Shown in pieces: positions 51,408 through 61,350 of a DNA stretch of 64,000 nt (position 1 is the first letter of the stretch; the number at the start of each line of letters is the position of its first letter). The DNA lies in assembly GCA_046329555.1 (NCBI GenBank), contig JAXLUK010000001.1:1136217-1200216 (forward strand), in the 5' to 3' direction. The notes beneath the pieces are model-generated. The model was not told the origin of the DNA. It was given only the letters and a program-made list of their open reading frames with translations, and made no database searches. The position numbers and the translations under genes are program-made. The DNA comes from UBA1941 sp046329555 (lineage in GTDB: Bacteria; Bacteroidota; Bacteroidia; Chitinophagales; LD1).

Positions 51408-52334
51408 ATGGAAGCGGTCATCATTAAATCAACAGGAAGCTGGTACGAGGCATTGGATACGCAGCAGCAACACCTGATGTGCAGATTGAAAGGTGTTATG
51501 CGTTTAGATGACTCCAACGATACCAATCCCGTGGCAGTTGGCGACCGCGTATTGCTGACGCATGATGAAGGCGATTGGATGATTGCAGAAGTGTTACCCA
51601 GAGAGAATTACATTGTTCGCGCATCGCCCAAGCATAAAGGCGCACGCCAGATTCTGGCCGCCAATATGGATCAATGTCTGTTAGTAGTAACGATGGCAAA
51701 TCCGCGCACTTCTACCGGCTTTATTGATCGCTTTTTGATGACTGCTGAAGCGTATCACATTCCCACCGTATTGGTGTTTAATAAATGTGATGTATTGGAT
51801 CCGAAAAGCACGCAAAAGCAAGCGTACGTTGCTGCTGTTTACCAGCAAATAGGCTATCGAACTTGTTTCACCTCTGCTACCACAGGCGAAGGAGTTGATA
51901 CGCTAACTGAACTGCTTAAAAACAAAACCACGCTAATAGCGGGTCATTCCGGCGTGGGCAAATCTTCGCTGATGAATGCGGTAGATCCTTCGCTGAACCT
52001 GCGAACAACACCCGTATCGCGGATAACGGGAAAGGGCATGCACACGACAACATTCGCGGAAATGCACTTGGCCCAATTCGGTGCACGCATTATTGATACG
52101 CCAGGCGTTCGCGAATTCGGAATAAAGGATTTCATGCCGGAAGAAATCAGCCATTATTTTATTGAGTTCCGGCATTTTATCCCCCACTGTAAATTCAATA
52201 ATTGTTTGCACGAAAACGAGCCCGATTGTGCTGTAAAAACAGCTTTGCAGGAAGGCAAAATTGCGGAAGAGCGCTATGTGAATTACATGAACATCTTAGA
52301 CGATTACCGGGCCAATTACAAACACTGGGAATGA
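51408..52334 (+). CDS. rsgA: Ribosome small-subunit-dependent GTPase A
   Basis: 308 residues. RsgA is a circularly permuted GTPase that helps late 30S maturation. The order G4-G1-G3 is visible: FNKCD at 124-128, GHSGVGKSS at 179-187, DTPGVREFG at about 230. An N-terminal OB-like domain is at 1-70, and a zinc site has Cys261, Cys266, His268 and Cys274 (HCKFNNCLHENEPDC). ATG 51408 is four bases after the previous stop. The next gene, dtd, starts inside the rsgA stop (ATGA), joining ribosome maturation with translation quality control. Confidence 0.97.
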   Translation: MEAVIIKSTGSWYEALDTQQQHLMCRLKGVMRLDDSNDTNPVAVGDRVLLTHDEGDWMIAEVLPRENYIVRASPKHKGARQILAANMDQCLLVVTMANPRTSTGFIDRFLMTAEAYHIPTVLVFNKCDVLDPKSTQKQAYVAAVYQQIGYRTCFTSATTGEGVDTLTELLKNKTTLIAGHSGVGKSSLMNAVDPSLNLRTTPVSRITGKGMHTTTFAEMHLAQFGARIIDTPGVREFGIKDFMPEEISHYFIEFRHFIPHCKFNNCLHENEPDCAVKTALQEGKIAEERYVNYMNILDDYRANYKHWE

Positions 52335-52783
52335 GAGTAGTCATTCAACGCGTAAGTGAAGCCTCCGTAACAGTAGACGGCAAAACAACTGGCGCCATCG
52401 GCCCAGGACTGTTGGTGCTAGCGGGTTTTGAAGCAGCCGACAACTTGGAAGATTTGCGTTGGATGGCCGGAAAAGTAGCCCGGTTGAGAATTTTCAACGA
52501 TGCCGAAGGGCAAATGAATCTTTCTGTAACCGATATTGGCGGTCAGATTTTACTGGTATCTCAATTTACCTTGTACGCGTTGACAAAAAAGGGCAATCGC
52601 CCCTCCTTCATTCAGGCTGCGCGCCCCGAACAGGCCATCCCGCTGTATGAATCATTTATTACTTGTTTGAATCAGGAAACCGGGGCGTTGCCGCAAACTG
52701 GTATTTTTGGCGCTGATATGAAAGTACAATTGCTGAATGATGGTCCGGTTACCATCACCATTGATTCCCGGCAGCGGGAATGA
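52331..52783 (+). CDS. dtd: D-aminoacyl-tRNA deacylase
   Basis: 150 residues from ATG 52331; an upstream in-frame start inside rsgA is rejected because the family begins at MRVVIQRVSEASV. DTD removes D-amino acids mischarged on tRNA. Signature motifs are present: SQFTLYALTKKGNRPSF at 77-93 and NDGPVTI at 136-142 (family NXGPVT). It overlaps rsgA by four bases and precedes a PaiB-like gene by 45 bases. Confidence 0.96.
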   Translation: MRVVIQRVSEASVTVDGKTTGAIGPGLLVLAGFEAADNLEDLRWMAGKVARLRIFNDAEGQMNLSVTDIGGQILLVSQFTLYALTKKGNRPSFIQAARPEQAIPLYESFITCLNQETGALPQTGIFGADMKVQLLNDGPVTITIDSRQRE

Positions 52784-52828
52784 TTTTCCGTGATACGATA
52801 TTTCTTCCTACCTTAATTTTCTCAAAAC

Positions 52829-53455
52829 ATGTACACGCCTCCACATTTCAAAGAAAGCGACCGCGAAGCGTTAGCGCACATGGTGCAGCAGCATCCCTTT
52901 GCAGTTTTAGTTTCCTTTGAGAAGGGTTTACATGCTACCCATATCCCATTGATGCTGCGCGTTAGCGCTGAAGGTGAATGGCGCTTATTGGGTCATGTTT
53001 CAAAAGCCAATCAGCAATGGCATCATTTTTCTGAGTTTCAAGAAGTACTGGCCATTTTCACTGGTCCACATCAATTCATTTCATCATCGTGGTATGAAAA
53101 AACCAATGTTTCTACATGGAATTACCAGGCCGTTCATTGTTATGGAACCACTAGAATTTTGGAGGAAGAAGAAGTGAAAGCATCGCTGGAAAATCTAACC
53201 AATACGTTTGAAGCCGGCATGCGCCATCCGCGCCTGTTTGAACATCTGCCAAAAGAAATGGTGGAAGATCACATCCGAGGTATTGTAGCGTTTGAAATAA
53301 CCGTGACGCGCATAGAAGGACAATTTAAATTAAGTCAGAACCGCAATCCACGCGACTTTCATCAAATCATCAGTGAATTAAATCAGATGAACGACCCTGA
53401 AGCGCATCGGTTAGCCGCAGCCATGCAACAACATCAAAATAAATCTACCGATTAA
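52829..53455 (+). CDS. PaiB-like FMN-binding protein
   Basis: 208 residues. The PaiB/FMN-binding negative transcriptional regulator family is recognised by MYTPPHFKESDREALAHMV, then LVSFEKGLHATHIPLML, GHVSKANQQWHHF, and FTGPHQFISSSWYE then VSTWNYQAVHCYG. In Bacillus PaiB affects protease and sporulation gene expression, but most homologues look like split-barrel flavin proteins without a DNA-binding domain, and none is seen here. The true role is open. It continues the plus-strand run. Confidence 0.88.
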   Translation: MYTPPHFKESDREALAHMVQQHPFAVLVSFEKGLHATHIPLMLRVSAEGEWRLLGHVSKANQQWHHFSEFQEVLAIFTGPHQFISSSWYEKTNVSTWNYQAVHCYGTTRILEEEEVKASLENLTNTFEAGMRHPRLFEHLPKEMVEDHIRGIVAFEITVTRIEGQFKLSQNRNPRDFHQIISELNQMNDPEAHRLAAAMQQHQNKSTD

Positions 53456-53479
53456 TCAATTCATAAATACACCAGCACA

Positions 53480-53809
53480 ATGACCATAGCACAAGCGCAG
53501 GAAACCGTACACCAATGGATTACTACTACCGGCGTACGCTACTTTGATGAATTAACCAACACCGCCATTCTGATGGAAGAAGTGGGTGAGGTAGCCCGCA
53601 TCATGGCGCGGAAATACGGTGAGCAATCGTTCAAGCCGTCAGATCGCGACGTGAATTTAGGGGACGAAATGGCTGATGTTTTGTTTGTGCTGATTTGTTT
53701 AGCTAATCAAACCGGAGTTGACCTCACACAAGCACTGGAAAAAAATCTGGAGAAGAAAACCGCGCGCGATTCACAACGCCATCGCGACAACGAGAAACTG
53801 CGCGATTAG
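53480..53809 (+). CDS. MazG-type nucleotide pyrophosphohydrolase
   Basis: 109 residues, one MazG domain. The metal-binding EEXXE/EXXD pattern is seen: LMEEVGEVARIMARKYGE (EEvgE) then LGDEMADVLFVLICLAN (DExxD). Small MazG proteins hydrolyse nucleoside triphosphates to monophosphates, probably for nucleotide pool cleaning. Its last four bases overlap the end of the convergent galE. It is the end of the run meaB, esterase, cystathionine enzyme, rsgA, dtd, PaiB-like, MazG-like. Confidence 0.88.
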   Translation: MTIAQAQETVHQWITTTGVRYFDELTNTAILMEEVGEVARIMARKYGEQSFKPSDRDVNLGDEMADVLFVLICLANQTGVDLTQALEKNLEKKTARDSQRHRDNEKLRD

Positions 53810-54825
53810 CGCCAATTCAATTCTCGCAATCGCAATTGCCAGTCCCAGGCTGTTTTCATCATATCGAACACCGAATATTGCGGCAACCATTGCAGTTGTT
53901 GTTTTGCCTTTGTGGCATCGGCGCAAAGAATGGCCACATCACCGGCGCGGCGGCCAGTAATTTCATAATTCAATTTTTGCTTAGATGCCGATTCAAATGC
54001 GTCTATCAATTCCATCACCGTAACACCATCGCCGGTGCCTAGATTGAAAACTTCATGCGTAGCTGTTGGTTGATGTTGCAGAAAATGCAAAGCCTGCGTA
54101 TGCGCACGCGCAATATCCATCACATGTATATAATCGCGCACGCAAGTACCATCGCGCGTAGGATAATCATTTCCGTACACCATGAATTTTTCAAACATAC
54201 CGATAGCCGTAGCGGTAATCCGCGGCGTTACGTTGTAGGTGGCCATGGGCAATTCTCCGATTTGCGCAGAAGGATGCGCACCTGATGGATTAAAATATCG
54301 CAGTGAAACAAAAGCGCCTTTTGACTGTCTGGCGTGGGCGGTAATCATATCTTCACCAATCTGCTTGGTGTGTCCATACGGACTTTCTGCCGGCAACAAA
54401 GGAGTGGTTTCTGTTAGTAACGGATTCGTGGTATTTCCATATACAGCGGCAGACGATGAGAAAACTACGCCTTTTACACCGTAATTTTCCGACTGCTGCA
54501 ATACATTCAACAAAGAATTGAGGTTATTCTGATAATACAACAACGGTTGTGCCACCGATTCCGGAACTGATTTAAATGCTGCAAAGTGGATAACAGCATC
54601 CGGTTGTTCTGACTCAAATAATTGCTGTACCACATCTGCGTTACACAAATCGCCGTCGTAAATCTTCAGCGCTTTGCCAGTGATAGCTTCAATACCTTTG
54701 GGAATATGCCTGTTGCTGTGCACGAATGAATCGGCACAAATTACTTCGAAACCCTGTTGTATCAAATCAACAACGGTGTGCGAGCCGATATAGCCGCAAC
54801 CGCCGGTGACCAGAATTTTTTTCAC
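53806..54825 (-). CDS. galE: UDP-glucose 4-epimerase
   Basis: 339 residues, starting with GTG at 54825. It interconverts UDP-glucose and UDP-galactose using bound NAD. Rossmann motif TGGCGYIGSHTVVDL at the N-terminus, SSSAAVYGN with the catalytic Ser/Thr region, YxxxK in SPYGHTKQIGED, and GALE features LRYFNPSGAHPS and DGTCVRDYIHVMDIARAH. The GTG overlaps the last base of the preceding epimerase gene's stop. It ends the run recQ, rfbA, SDR, galE, and feeds glycan synthesis. Confidence 0.95.
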   Translation of the reverse strand: MKKILVTGGCGYIGSHTVVDLIQQGFEVICADSFVHSNRHIPKGIEAITGKALKIYDGDLCNADVVQQLFESEQPDAVIHFAAFKSVPESVAQPLLYYQNNLNSLLNVLQQSENYGVKGVVFSSSAAVYGNTTNPLLTETTPLLPAESPYGHTKQIGEDMITAHARQSKGAFVSLRYFNPSGAHPSAQIGELPMATYNVTPRITATAIGMFEKFMVYGNDYPTRDGTCVRDYIHVMDIARAHTQALHFLQHQPTATHEVFNLGTGDGVTVMELIDAFESASKQKLNYEITGRRAGDVAILCADATKAKQQLQWLPQYSVFDMMKTAWDWQLRLRELNWR

Positions 54826-55760
54826 TAGTAATTGTATTTGCCTGAGGCTACCGTTTTGCGGATACCTTCTTCAATTGTAACCAGCGGACGATTGAGCAGT
54901 TTGCGCATTTTGGCCACATCAGGCTTACGGCGCGTCATATCGCCTTCTTTCAATGGCGGCAAATGAATAATCTTCGATTTGGAATTCGTCTCTTTGATAA
55001 TCAATTGCGCTAAATCCAAAATCGTGGTTTCAAAGTCGCTGCCGATATTCACAGTTTCGTCAATATAATCAGTGCTTTTGAAAGCATTATAGCAGGCGTC
55101 GATATTGTCGTCTTTATAGCAGAACGTGCGCGTTTGCATGCCATCGCCATAAATAGTGATATCACGACCGGCAATGGCAGCATTGATGAATTTCGACATC
55201 ACAAAATCCTGACTTTGCTTTGGTCCGTACGTATTGAAGAAACGGAAAATGGTATAGTCGAGATTATATTCTTGCTTGTAAGAACGCAGAAAAGCTTCGC
55301 CCACATTTTTCACCACCGCATAAGGCAACCGTGAATTCAACGGCGTGGTGTGTTCATTTTGCGGATGCTCGAATGGTTCGCCATAAACTTCCGACGATGA
55401 AGAGAAGAACACCCGCTTCACACCGGTGTTTTTACACAAGCTCAGCAAATATTTAAATCCGCTGATATCATTCAAAACAGAAACCGGATTCAGCAAGGTG
55501 CGTTGTACGCCTACCACCGCGGCATAGTGAAAAACGTAATCAAACTGATAGGCCATCATCACGGCCGACAAATCGCGGTACGAGTTTACATCGCATTTGA
55601 TAAACTTCCAGCGATTTTGATGCACTTCCGGCAAACGCGTAATATTTCCAGTGGTGAGATCATCTACGATTACCACAAAGTTTTCAGGGTCTTCAATCAG
55701 ACGGTCTACCATACAGCTTCCTACAAAGCCGGCACCGCCGGTCACTAAAATCTTTACCAT
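54825..55760 (-). CDS. Nucleotide-sugar SDR (epimerase/decarboxylase-type)
   Basis: 311 residues. Extended SDR: TGGAGFVGSCMVDRLIE at the N-terminus, FHYAAVVGVQRTLLNP, SSSSEVYG, YxxxK in LPYAVVKNVGEAF, FRFFNTYGPKQSQDF, and DGMQTRTFCYKDD. The last patterns match UDP-glucuronate decarboxylase-like and epimerase-type enzymes acting on dTDP- or UDP-sugars; the substrate cannot be fixed. It lies between rfbA (4 bases away) and galE (1-base overlap), so it belongs to a sugar-nucleotide operon. Confidence 0.88.
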   Translation of the reverse strand: MVKILVTGGAGFVGSCMVDRLIEDPENFVVIVDDLTTGNITRLPEVHQNRWKFIKCDVNSYRDLSAVMMAYQFDYVFHYAAVVGVQRTLLNPVSVLNDISGFKYLLSLCKNTGVKRVFFSSSSEVYGEPFEHPQNEHTTPLNSRLPYAVVKNVGEAFLRSYKQEYNLDYTIFRFFNTYGPKQSQDFVMSKFINAAIAGRDITIYGDGMQTRTFCYKDDNIDACYNAFKSTDYIDETVNIGSDFETTILDLAQLIIKETNSKSKIIHLPPLKEGDMTRRKPDVAKMRKLLNRPLVTIEEGIRKTVASGKYNY

Positions 55761-55764
55761 TATA

Positions 55765-56625
<861 letters not shown>

Positions 56626-56679
56626 TGCCGCCAAATAAAGAAAAAAAACAGGAATACCAGCGCGGGAAGCGTTCCGGGC

Positions 56680-58887
56680 CTAATTCGCCATTTCACTCAT
56701 GAACTTGATTCGCACCAGCTGCATGTTCTCAGGCTCCACCTCATCGGCACTGAACTCGTCACAGGCCGCTTCAATGCTATCGGTAGGCGCAGTACGGAAG
56801 TAATCGTAAATATCCTTCACCAATTCTTCGTCCATGATGTCGTTCAGATAATAATCTATGTTAAGCTTCGTTCCGCTGTGCACAATTACTTCCATTTCGT
56901 TGATTAACTCGCTTCGCTTAATCCCCAGGGTACGCGCCAAATCATCCAAGCTAATCCGCTTATCAACGGCCTGAATCACCTTTATCTTCTCACCCTGCTT
57001 ATTGGCTACCGACTTCACTACAAAATCAGTTGGACGGTCGATGTCATTCTCTTCTACATACTTGGAAATCAGCTCTACAAACTTTTTTCCGTAGCGTTCG
57101 GCCTTACCCTTACTCACCCCGATGATGTTCGCCATTTCATCCATAGAAACCGGATACTTGGTGGCCATTTCCTCCAGCGAATTTTCCTGGAAGATGACAT
57201 AGGGTGGCAGGTTGTGCGCCTTTGCAGTTTTCTGCCGTAAATCTTTCAGCATGTTCAGCAAGGCCGGATCCAATACCGCCCGGTTGCCGCCACCAGCTTC
57301 TGTTACTACTTCCTCATTGGCTTCTTCTTCGTATTTATGATTCAATGCCACTTCAATGCTGGTGGGCTTCTTCATGAATGCCTTGCTCTTGTCATTCAGC
57401 TTCAGCGTGCCATATTGTTCAATATCCTTATCAATCAGCCCCACCATCATGGCATTGCGCAACACGGAATTCCAGTGATGCTCATCGCTGTGCGCGCCTT
57501 TCCCGAACACGGGCAACTTATCATACTTAAACTCAGTAATTTCCCGCGACTTCTTACCCAGCAACACTTTTACCATGTAGGGTAAATCGTGATTTTCTTT
57601 CACCGCCGCAATCGCTTCCAGTGCCAGTAAAGTATCCTTGGTAACATCAATGCGCTCTTTTGGGTGGCGACAGTTGTCGCACATATTGTTGCACTGCTCT
57701 TTGTGATACGTTTCTCCAAAGTAATGCAGTATGAATTTGCGGCGACATTCCGCACTTTCCACATAAGCCACCGTTTCATTCACCAATTGCAGACCGCGCT
57801 CGCGCTCGGCCACAGTTTTATCGCGCAGTAATTTTTCCAGCTTCGAAATATCCTTATAACTAAAGTACACCAGACATTCGCCATCCATACCATCTCTTCC
57901 GGCGCGGCCAGTTTCCTGATAATAGTTTTCGAGCGATTTAGGAATATCGTAGTGAATGACGTAGCGGATATCCGGCTTATCGATTCCCATGCCAAAGGCG
58001 ATAGTGGCAACAATTACATCCACTTCTTCCATCAGGAAAGCATCTTGTGTTTTGTTGCGCACTTTGTGATCAATTCCGGCGTGATAAGGCGCTGCTTTCA
58101 CCCCATTGGCGCGCAGAATTTCCGCCAGTTCATCACAGGTCTTTCGGTTGATTACATAGATGATTCCCGATTTGCCGGAACGCTGCTTGATAAACTGCAC
58201 CATGTTCTTAATGGCCAACTGCGGCGTGGCTTTCGGACGAATTTCATAGTACAGATTCGGCCGGTTAAAGGAGGAGATGAACACCAACGGCTTGCGCAAC
58301 CCCAGCGTCTTTACAATATCGCTCTGTACTTTTGGCGTTGCCGTAGCCGTTAAGGCGATGATTGGAAAATCGCCCTTGATGCTTTCCACCATCTCGCGAA
58401 TTTTACGGTATTCCGGACGGAAATCGTGCCCCCATTCAGAGATACAGTGCGCTTCATCAATGGCGATGAACGACACCGGCACTTCATTAAAAATATCCAC
58501 CGTTTCCTGCTTGGTGAGCGTTTCAGGTGCCACATAGAGCATCTTCGTTTTACCCGATTTAATATCGCGGATCACCTGCGAGCGTTCTGTACGGGTAAGC
58601 GAAGAATTTAAAAAGTGCGCTACATCATCTTTTTCTGAATAATTCCGCACCAGATCTACCTGATTCTTCATCAGGGCGATGAGCGGAGAAATGATAATTG
58701 CCACACCGTCCATCATCATGGCCGGCAACTGATAGCACAGCGATTTACCGCCACCAGTAGGCATGATTACGAATACATCTTTTCCACTGATTAACGTTTT
58801 AATAATCTTTTCCTGTTCGCCTTTGAACTTGGAAAAGCCAAAATATTGTTGGAGTGATTCTTTAAGCGATACGGTTGCTACTGCCAT
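56680..58887 (-). CDS. recQ: ATP-dependent DNA helicase RecQ
   Basis: 735 residues from ATG 58887, longer than the usual 600-620. The 3'-5' helicase unwinds recombination intermediates and forks. Motif I MPTGGGKSLCYQLP, motif II IDEAHCISEWGHDFRPEY, motif VI YQETGRAGRDG, and the zinc cluster CRRKF then CNNMCDNC are intact. After the RQC winged-helix region there is an HRDC domain (ENSLEEMATKYPVSMDEM, IIGVSKGKAERYG). A C-terminal helical extension of about 110 residues ends with two acidic stretches (DDLARTLGIKRSELINEM). The extension resembles a second helix-turn-helix and is typical of long RecQ in this phylum, from memory. Confidence 0.96.
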   Translation of the reverse strand: MAVATVSLKESLQQYFGFSKFKGEQEKIIKTLISGKDVFVIMPTGGGKSLCYQLPAMMMDGVAIIISPLIALMKNQVDLVRNYSEKDDVAHFLNSSLTRTERSQVIRDIKSGKTKMLYVAPETLTKQETVDIFNEVPVSFIAIDEAHCISEWGHDFRPEYRKIREMVESIKGDFPIIALTATATPKVQSDIVKTLGLRKPLVFISSFNRPNLYYEIRPKATPQLAIKNMVQFIKQRSGKSGIIYVINRKTCDELAEILRANGVKAAPYHAGIDHKVRNKTQDAFLMEEVDVIVATIAFGMGIDKPDIRYVIHYDIPKSLENYYQETGRAGRDGMDGECLVYFSYKDISKLEKLLRDKTVAERERGLQLVNETVAYVESAECRRKFILHYFGETYHKEQCNNMCDNCRHPKERIDVTKDTLLALEAIAAVKENHDLPYMVKVLLGKKSREITEFKYDKLPVFGKGAHSDEHHWNSVLRNAMMVGLIDKDIEQYGTLKLNDKSKAFMKKPTSIEVALNHKYEEEANEEVVTEAGGGNRAVLDPALLNMLKDLRQKTAKAHNLPPYVIFQENSLEEMATKYPVSMDEMANIIGVSKGKAERYGKKFVELISKYVEENDIDRPTDFVVKSVANKQGEKIKVIQAVDKRISLDDLARTLGIKRSELINEMEVIVHSGTKLNIDYYLNDIMDEELVKDIYDYFRTAPTDSIEAACDEFSADEVEPENMQLVRIKFMSEMAN

Positions 58888-59065
58888 GGTTTGATTGTTT
58901 AGGGGGTTTACTGATCCGCCCAATGTTGCCACTGCGCGTGAGTGGGGTTAGTTCTCCGAAAGATATAAAAACAATCGAAAAGGCGATTTAGTTTTTTAGA
59001 ACCATTAACAAAATCAGATTCCCCATTATTCGCTATTTTCGCCCGCTCTTTTTTAAACACAATTC

Positions 59066-60145
59066 ATGAAGCAGGTGTATGTGGTGATTATGGCCGGTGG
59101 CATTGGTAGCCGGTTCTGGCCGAAAAGCCGTACGGCCAAGCCCAAGCAGTTTCTGGACATTCTGGGCACCGGCAACACCTTGCTGCAGATGACCTACGAG
59201 CGATTTGCGCCTATTTGCGAGCCCGAAAATATTTTCATGGTAACCATAGATGAATACCGCGCACTGGTACAGGAACAACTACCGCATTTAGGGGAAGAGC
59301 AGATTCTGGAAGAACCCATTCGAAGAAATACCGCACCATGTATTGCTTATGCCTGTGATAAAATCTATGCCCGCGATCCCGATGCGCGGATCATTGTGGT
59401 GCCCAGCGATCACCTTATTCTATATGAAGACAAATTTCTGGCCACCATCAAGAAATGTCTGGATTTTGTAGAGAAGAATGAAGCGTTAGTTACTTTGGGA
59501 ATCAAGCCGATGCGCCCTTCTACCGGCTACGGCTATATTCAATTTGATGAAGATACGGCCAATGGCGAATTCTTCAGGGTGAAAACTTTTACCGAAAAAC
59601 CAGATCTGGAAATTGCCAAGACCTTCTTTAAAAGCGGCGACTTCCTTTGGAACTCGGGTATGTTTGTCTGGAAAGCCAAAGATATTCTCAGCGCCTTACA
59701 TCAATACTTGCCCGAGGTAATGGATTGTTTTGCAGGAGGTGCCGCGGTATATAATCAACCCGCAGAAAAGAATTTTGTAGAGAAGGCTTATTCGCAATGC
59801 ACCAATATCTCTATTGATTACGGTGTGATGGAAAAGGCAGCCAATGTGTTTACCATTCCTTCCAATTTCGGCTGGAGCGATATTGGTTCATGGGACTCAT
59901 TGTATGAAGTGTATAAAAAAGATTACCTCGGCAACGCGGTGATGGGTGATCATGTGAAGATGTATGACGCAGCCAACAATATGGTGATGGTGCCTAATGG
60001 CAAACTGGTGGTGTTACAGGGTATAGAAGGTTATTGCGTGATTGATACCCATGATGTGTTGTTGATTTGTGAGAAAACGAAAGAACAGGAAATAAAGCAG
60101 ATAACGATTGATCTCAAGAAAGAAGAACTCGATCGCTATCTGTAA
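59066..60145 (+). CDS. manC: Mannose-1-phosphate guanylyltransferase
   Basis: 359 residues. It makes GDP-mannose from GTP and mannose-1-phosphate for capsule, LPS or exopolysaccharide. Motifs: VIMAGGIGSRFWPKSR at the N-terminus, PSDHLI, TFTEKPDLE, and FLWNSGMFVWKA. It is short because it lacks the C-terminal phosphomannose isomerase domain of bifunctional ManC/AlgA; a beta-helix end (GNAVMGDHVKMYD) remains. It is divergent from recQ and separate from the rfbA/galE group. Confidence 0.95.
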   Translation: MKQVYVVIMAGGIGSRFWPKSRTAKPKQFLDILGTGNTLLQMTYERFAPICEPENIFMVTIDEYRALVQEQLPHLGEEQILEEPIRRNTAPCIAYACDKIYARDPDARIIVVPSDHLILYEDKFLATIKKCLDFVEKNEALVTLGIKPMRPSTGYGYIQFDEDTANGEFFRVKTFTEKPDLEIAKTFFKSGDFLWNSGMFVWKAKDILSALHQYLPEVMDCFAGGAAVYNQPAEKNFVEKAYSQCTNISIDYGVMEKAANVFTIPSNFGWSDIGSWDSLYEVYKKDYLGNAVMGDHVKMYDAANNMVMVPNGKLVVLQGIEGYCVIDTHDVLLICEKTKEQEIKQITIDLKKEELDRYL

Positions 60146-60180
60146 TTTGATAACCGGGAAACGCCTGGCGGTCTTCCCTT

Positions 60181-61350
60181 GTGATATATTTTTACGTGCA
60201 GTTTAACGGAAACATTTACTCGAAACTACCCGCTACGGGAACCACTATTTTTACCGTCATGAGTGCCCTGGCCCGCGAATTTCAGGCGGTGAACCTCTCG
60301 CAAGGTTTTCCTGATTTTCAACCGCATCCTGAATTACAGGAGGCTGTAGCCAACGCCATTCGCTCAGGTCATAATCAATATGCGCCCATGGCAGGATGGC
60401 TACCTTTACGCGAAAAGCTGGCAGCCAAGTGCCAGGATCTTTATGGCTGCGCGGTTGACCCCGAAAAAGAAATCACCATTACCGCCGGAGGCACGCAAGC
60501 CATCTTCACCGCAATCAGCGCCTTGATTAAGGAAAACGATGAGGTAATCTTGTTTGCGCCGGCTTACGACAGCTATGCCGCGTCGGTGGCGGTAGCAGGC
60601 GGCAAATGCGCCATGTATAATCGCGAAGCGCCAGACTTCGCTATCAATTGGGAACAGGTAAAGAAGCTGGTGAATGGCCGTACCCGCATGATTATCATCA
60701 ATAGTCCGAACAATCCGGGCGCCAGCACCTTATCTGCAAGCGATATGGAAGCATTGCAGGCCATTGTAGATAAAACCAATATCCTGGTGATGAGCGATGA
60801 AGTGTATGAACACATCATCTTCGACGGACAACGACATGAATCGGCGCTGCGCTACCGTGCCCTGGCCGACCGCACTATAGTAATTGGTTCATTTGGAAAA
60901 ACCTATCACACTACCGGCTGGAAAGTGGGTTACTGTATTGCCGCACCCGAAATCACTACCGAAATCCGCAAGGTACATCAGTTCAATGTGTTCTCAGTTA
61001 ACACGCCGGCGCAGGTGGCCTATGCGAATATGATGGATAAGCGCGATTGGTATGAGTCGCTGCCCGCGTTTTACCAGAAAAAGCGCGACTTGTTCCGGCA
61101 TTTATTACAAGGTTCTAAATTTAGTTTACTGCCCTGTGCCGGCACCTATTTTCAACTGGCCTCATACGCCGGTATCAGTGAAGAAGGCGATGTTGCCTTT
61201 ACCCGCTGGTTAACCATGGAAAAGAAAGTGGCCGCTATTCCCATTTCCGTTTTTTATAAAAACAATTTTGATCAGAAAATCATCCGCTTCTGTTTTGCGA
61301 AAGAAGATAGTACTTTAGAACGCGCAGCGGAATTGCTGCACCGCGTATGA
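60181..61350 (+). CDS. PLP aminotransferase, methionine/glutamine transaminase type
   Basis: 389 residues. Class I aminotransferase: TTIFTVMSALAREFQAVNL at the N-terminus, QYAPMAGWLPLREKL, SPNNPGAS, SDEVYEHIIFDG, and PLP-Lys in GSFGKTYHTTGWKVGY. This pattern is that of the YbdL/kynurenine aminotransferase group, which transfers amino groups from methionine or glutamine to 2-oxo acids. The start is GTG, at 60181 or 60196; both are plausible. The stop overlaps the ATG of an omega-amidase gene. Together they would remove 2-oxoglutaramate made by glutamine transamination, as in the methionine-salvage pair. Confidence 0.9.
   Translation: MIYFYVQFNGNIYSKLPATGTTIFTVMSALAREFQAVNLSQGFPDFQPHPELQEAVANAIRSGHNQYAPMAGWLPLREKLAAKCQDLYGCAVDPEKEITITAGGTQAIFTAISALIKENDEVILFAPAYDSYAASVAVAGGKCAMYNREAPDFAINWEQVKKLVNGRTRMIIINSPNNPGASTLSASDMEALQAIVDKTNILVMSDEVYEHIIFDGQRHESALRYRALADRTIVIGSFGKTYHTTGWKVGYCIAAPEITTEIRKVHQFNVFSVNTPAQVAYANMMDKRDWYESLPAFYQKKRDLFRHLLQGSKFSLLPCAGTYFQLASYAGISEEGDVAFTRWLTMEKKVAAIPISVFYKNNFDQKIIRFCFAKEDSTLERAAELLHRV

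Noticed and set aside
52202..52330. N-terminal extension of dtd
   Set aside because: It overlaps rsgA in another frame; the family begins at the ATG at 52331.
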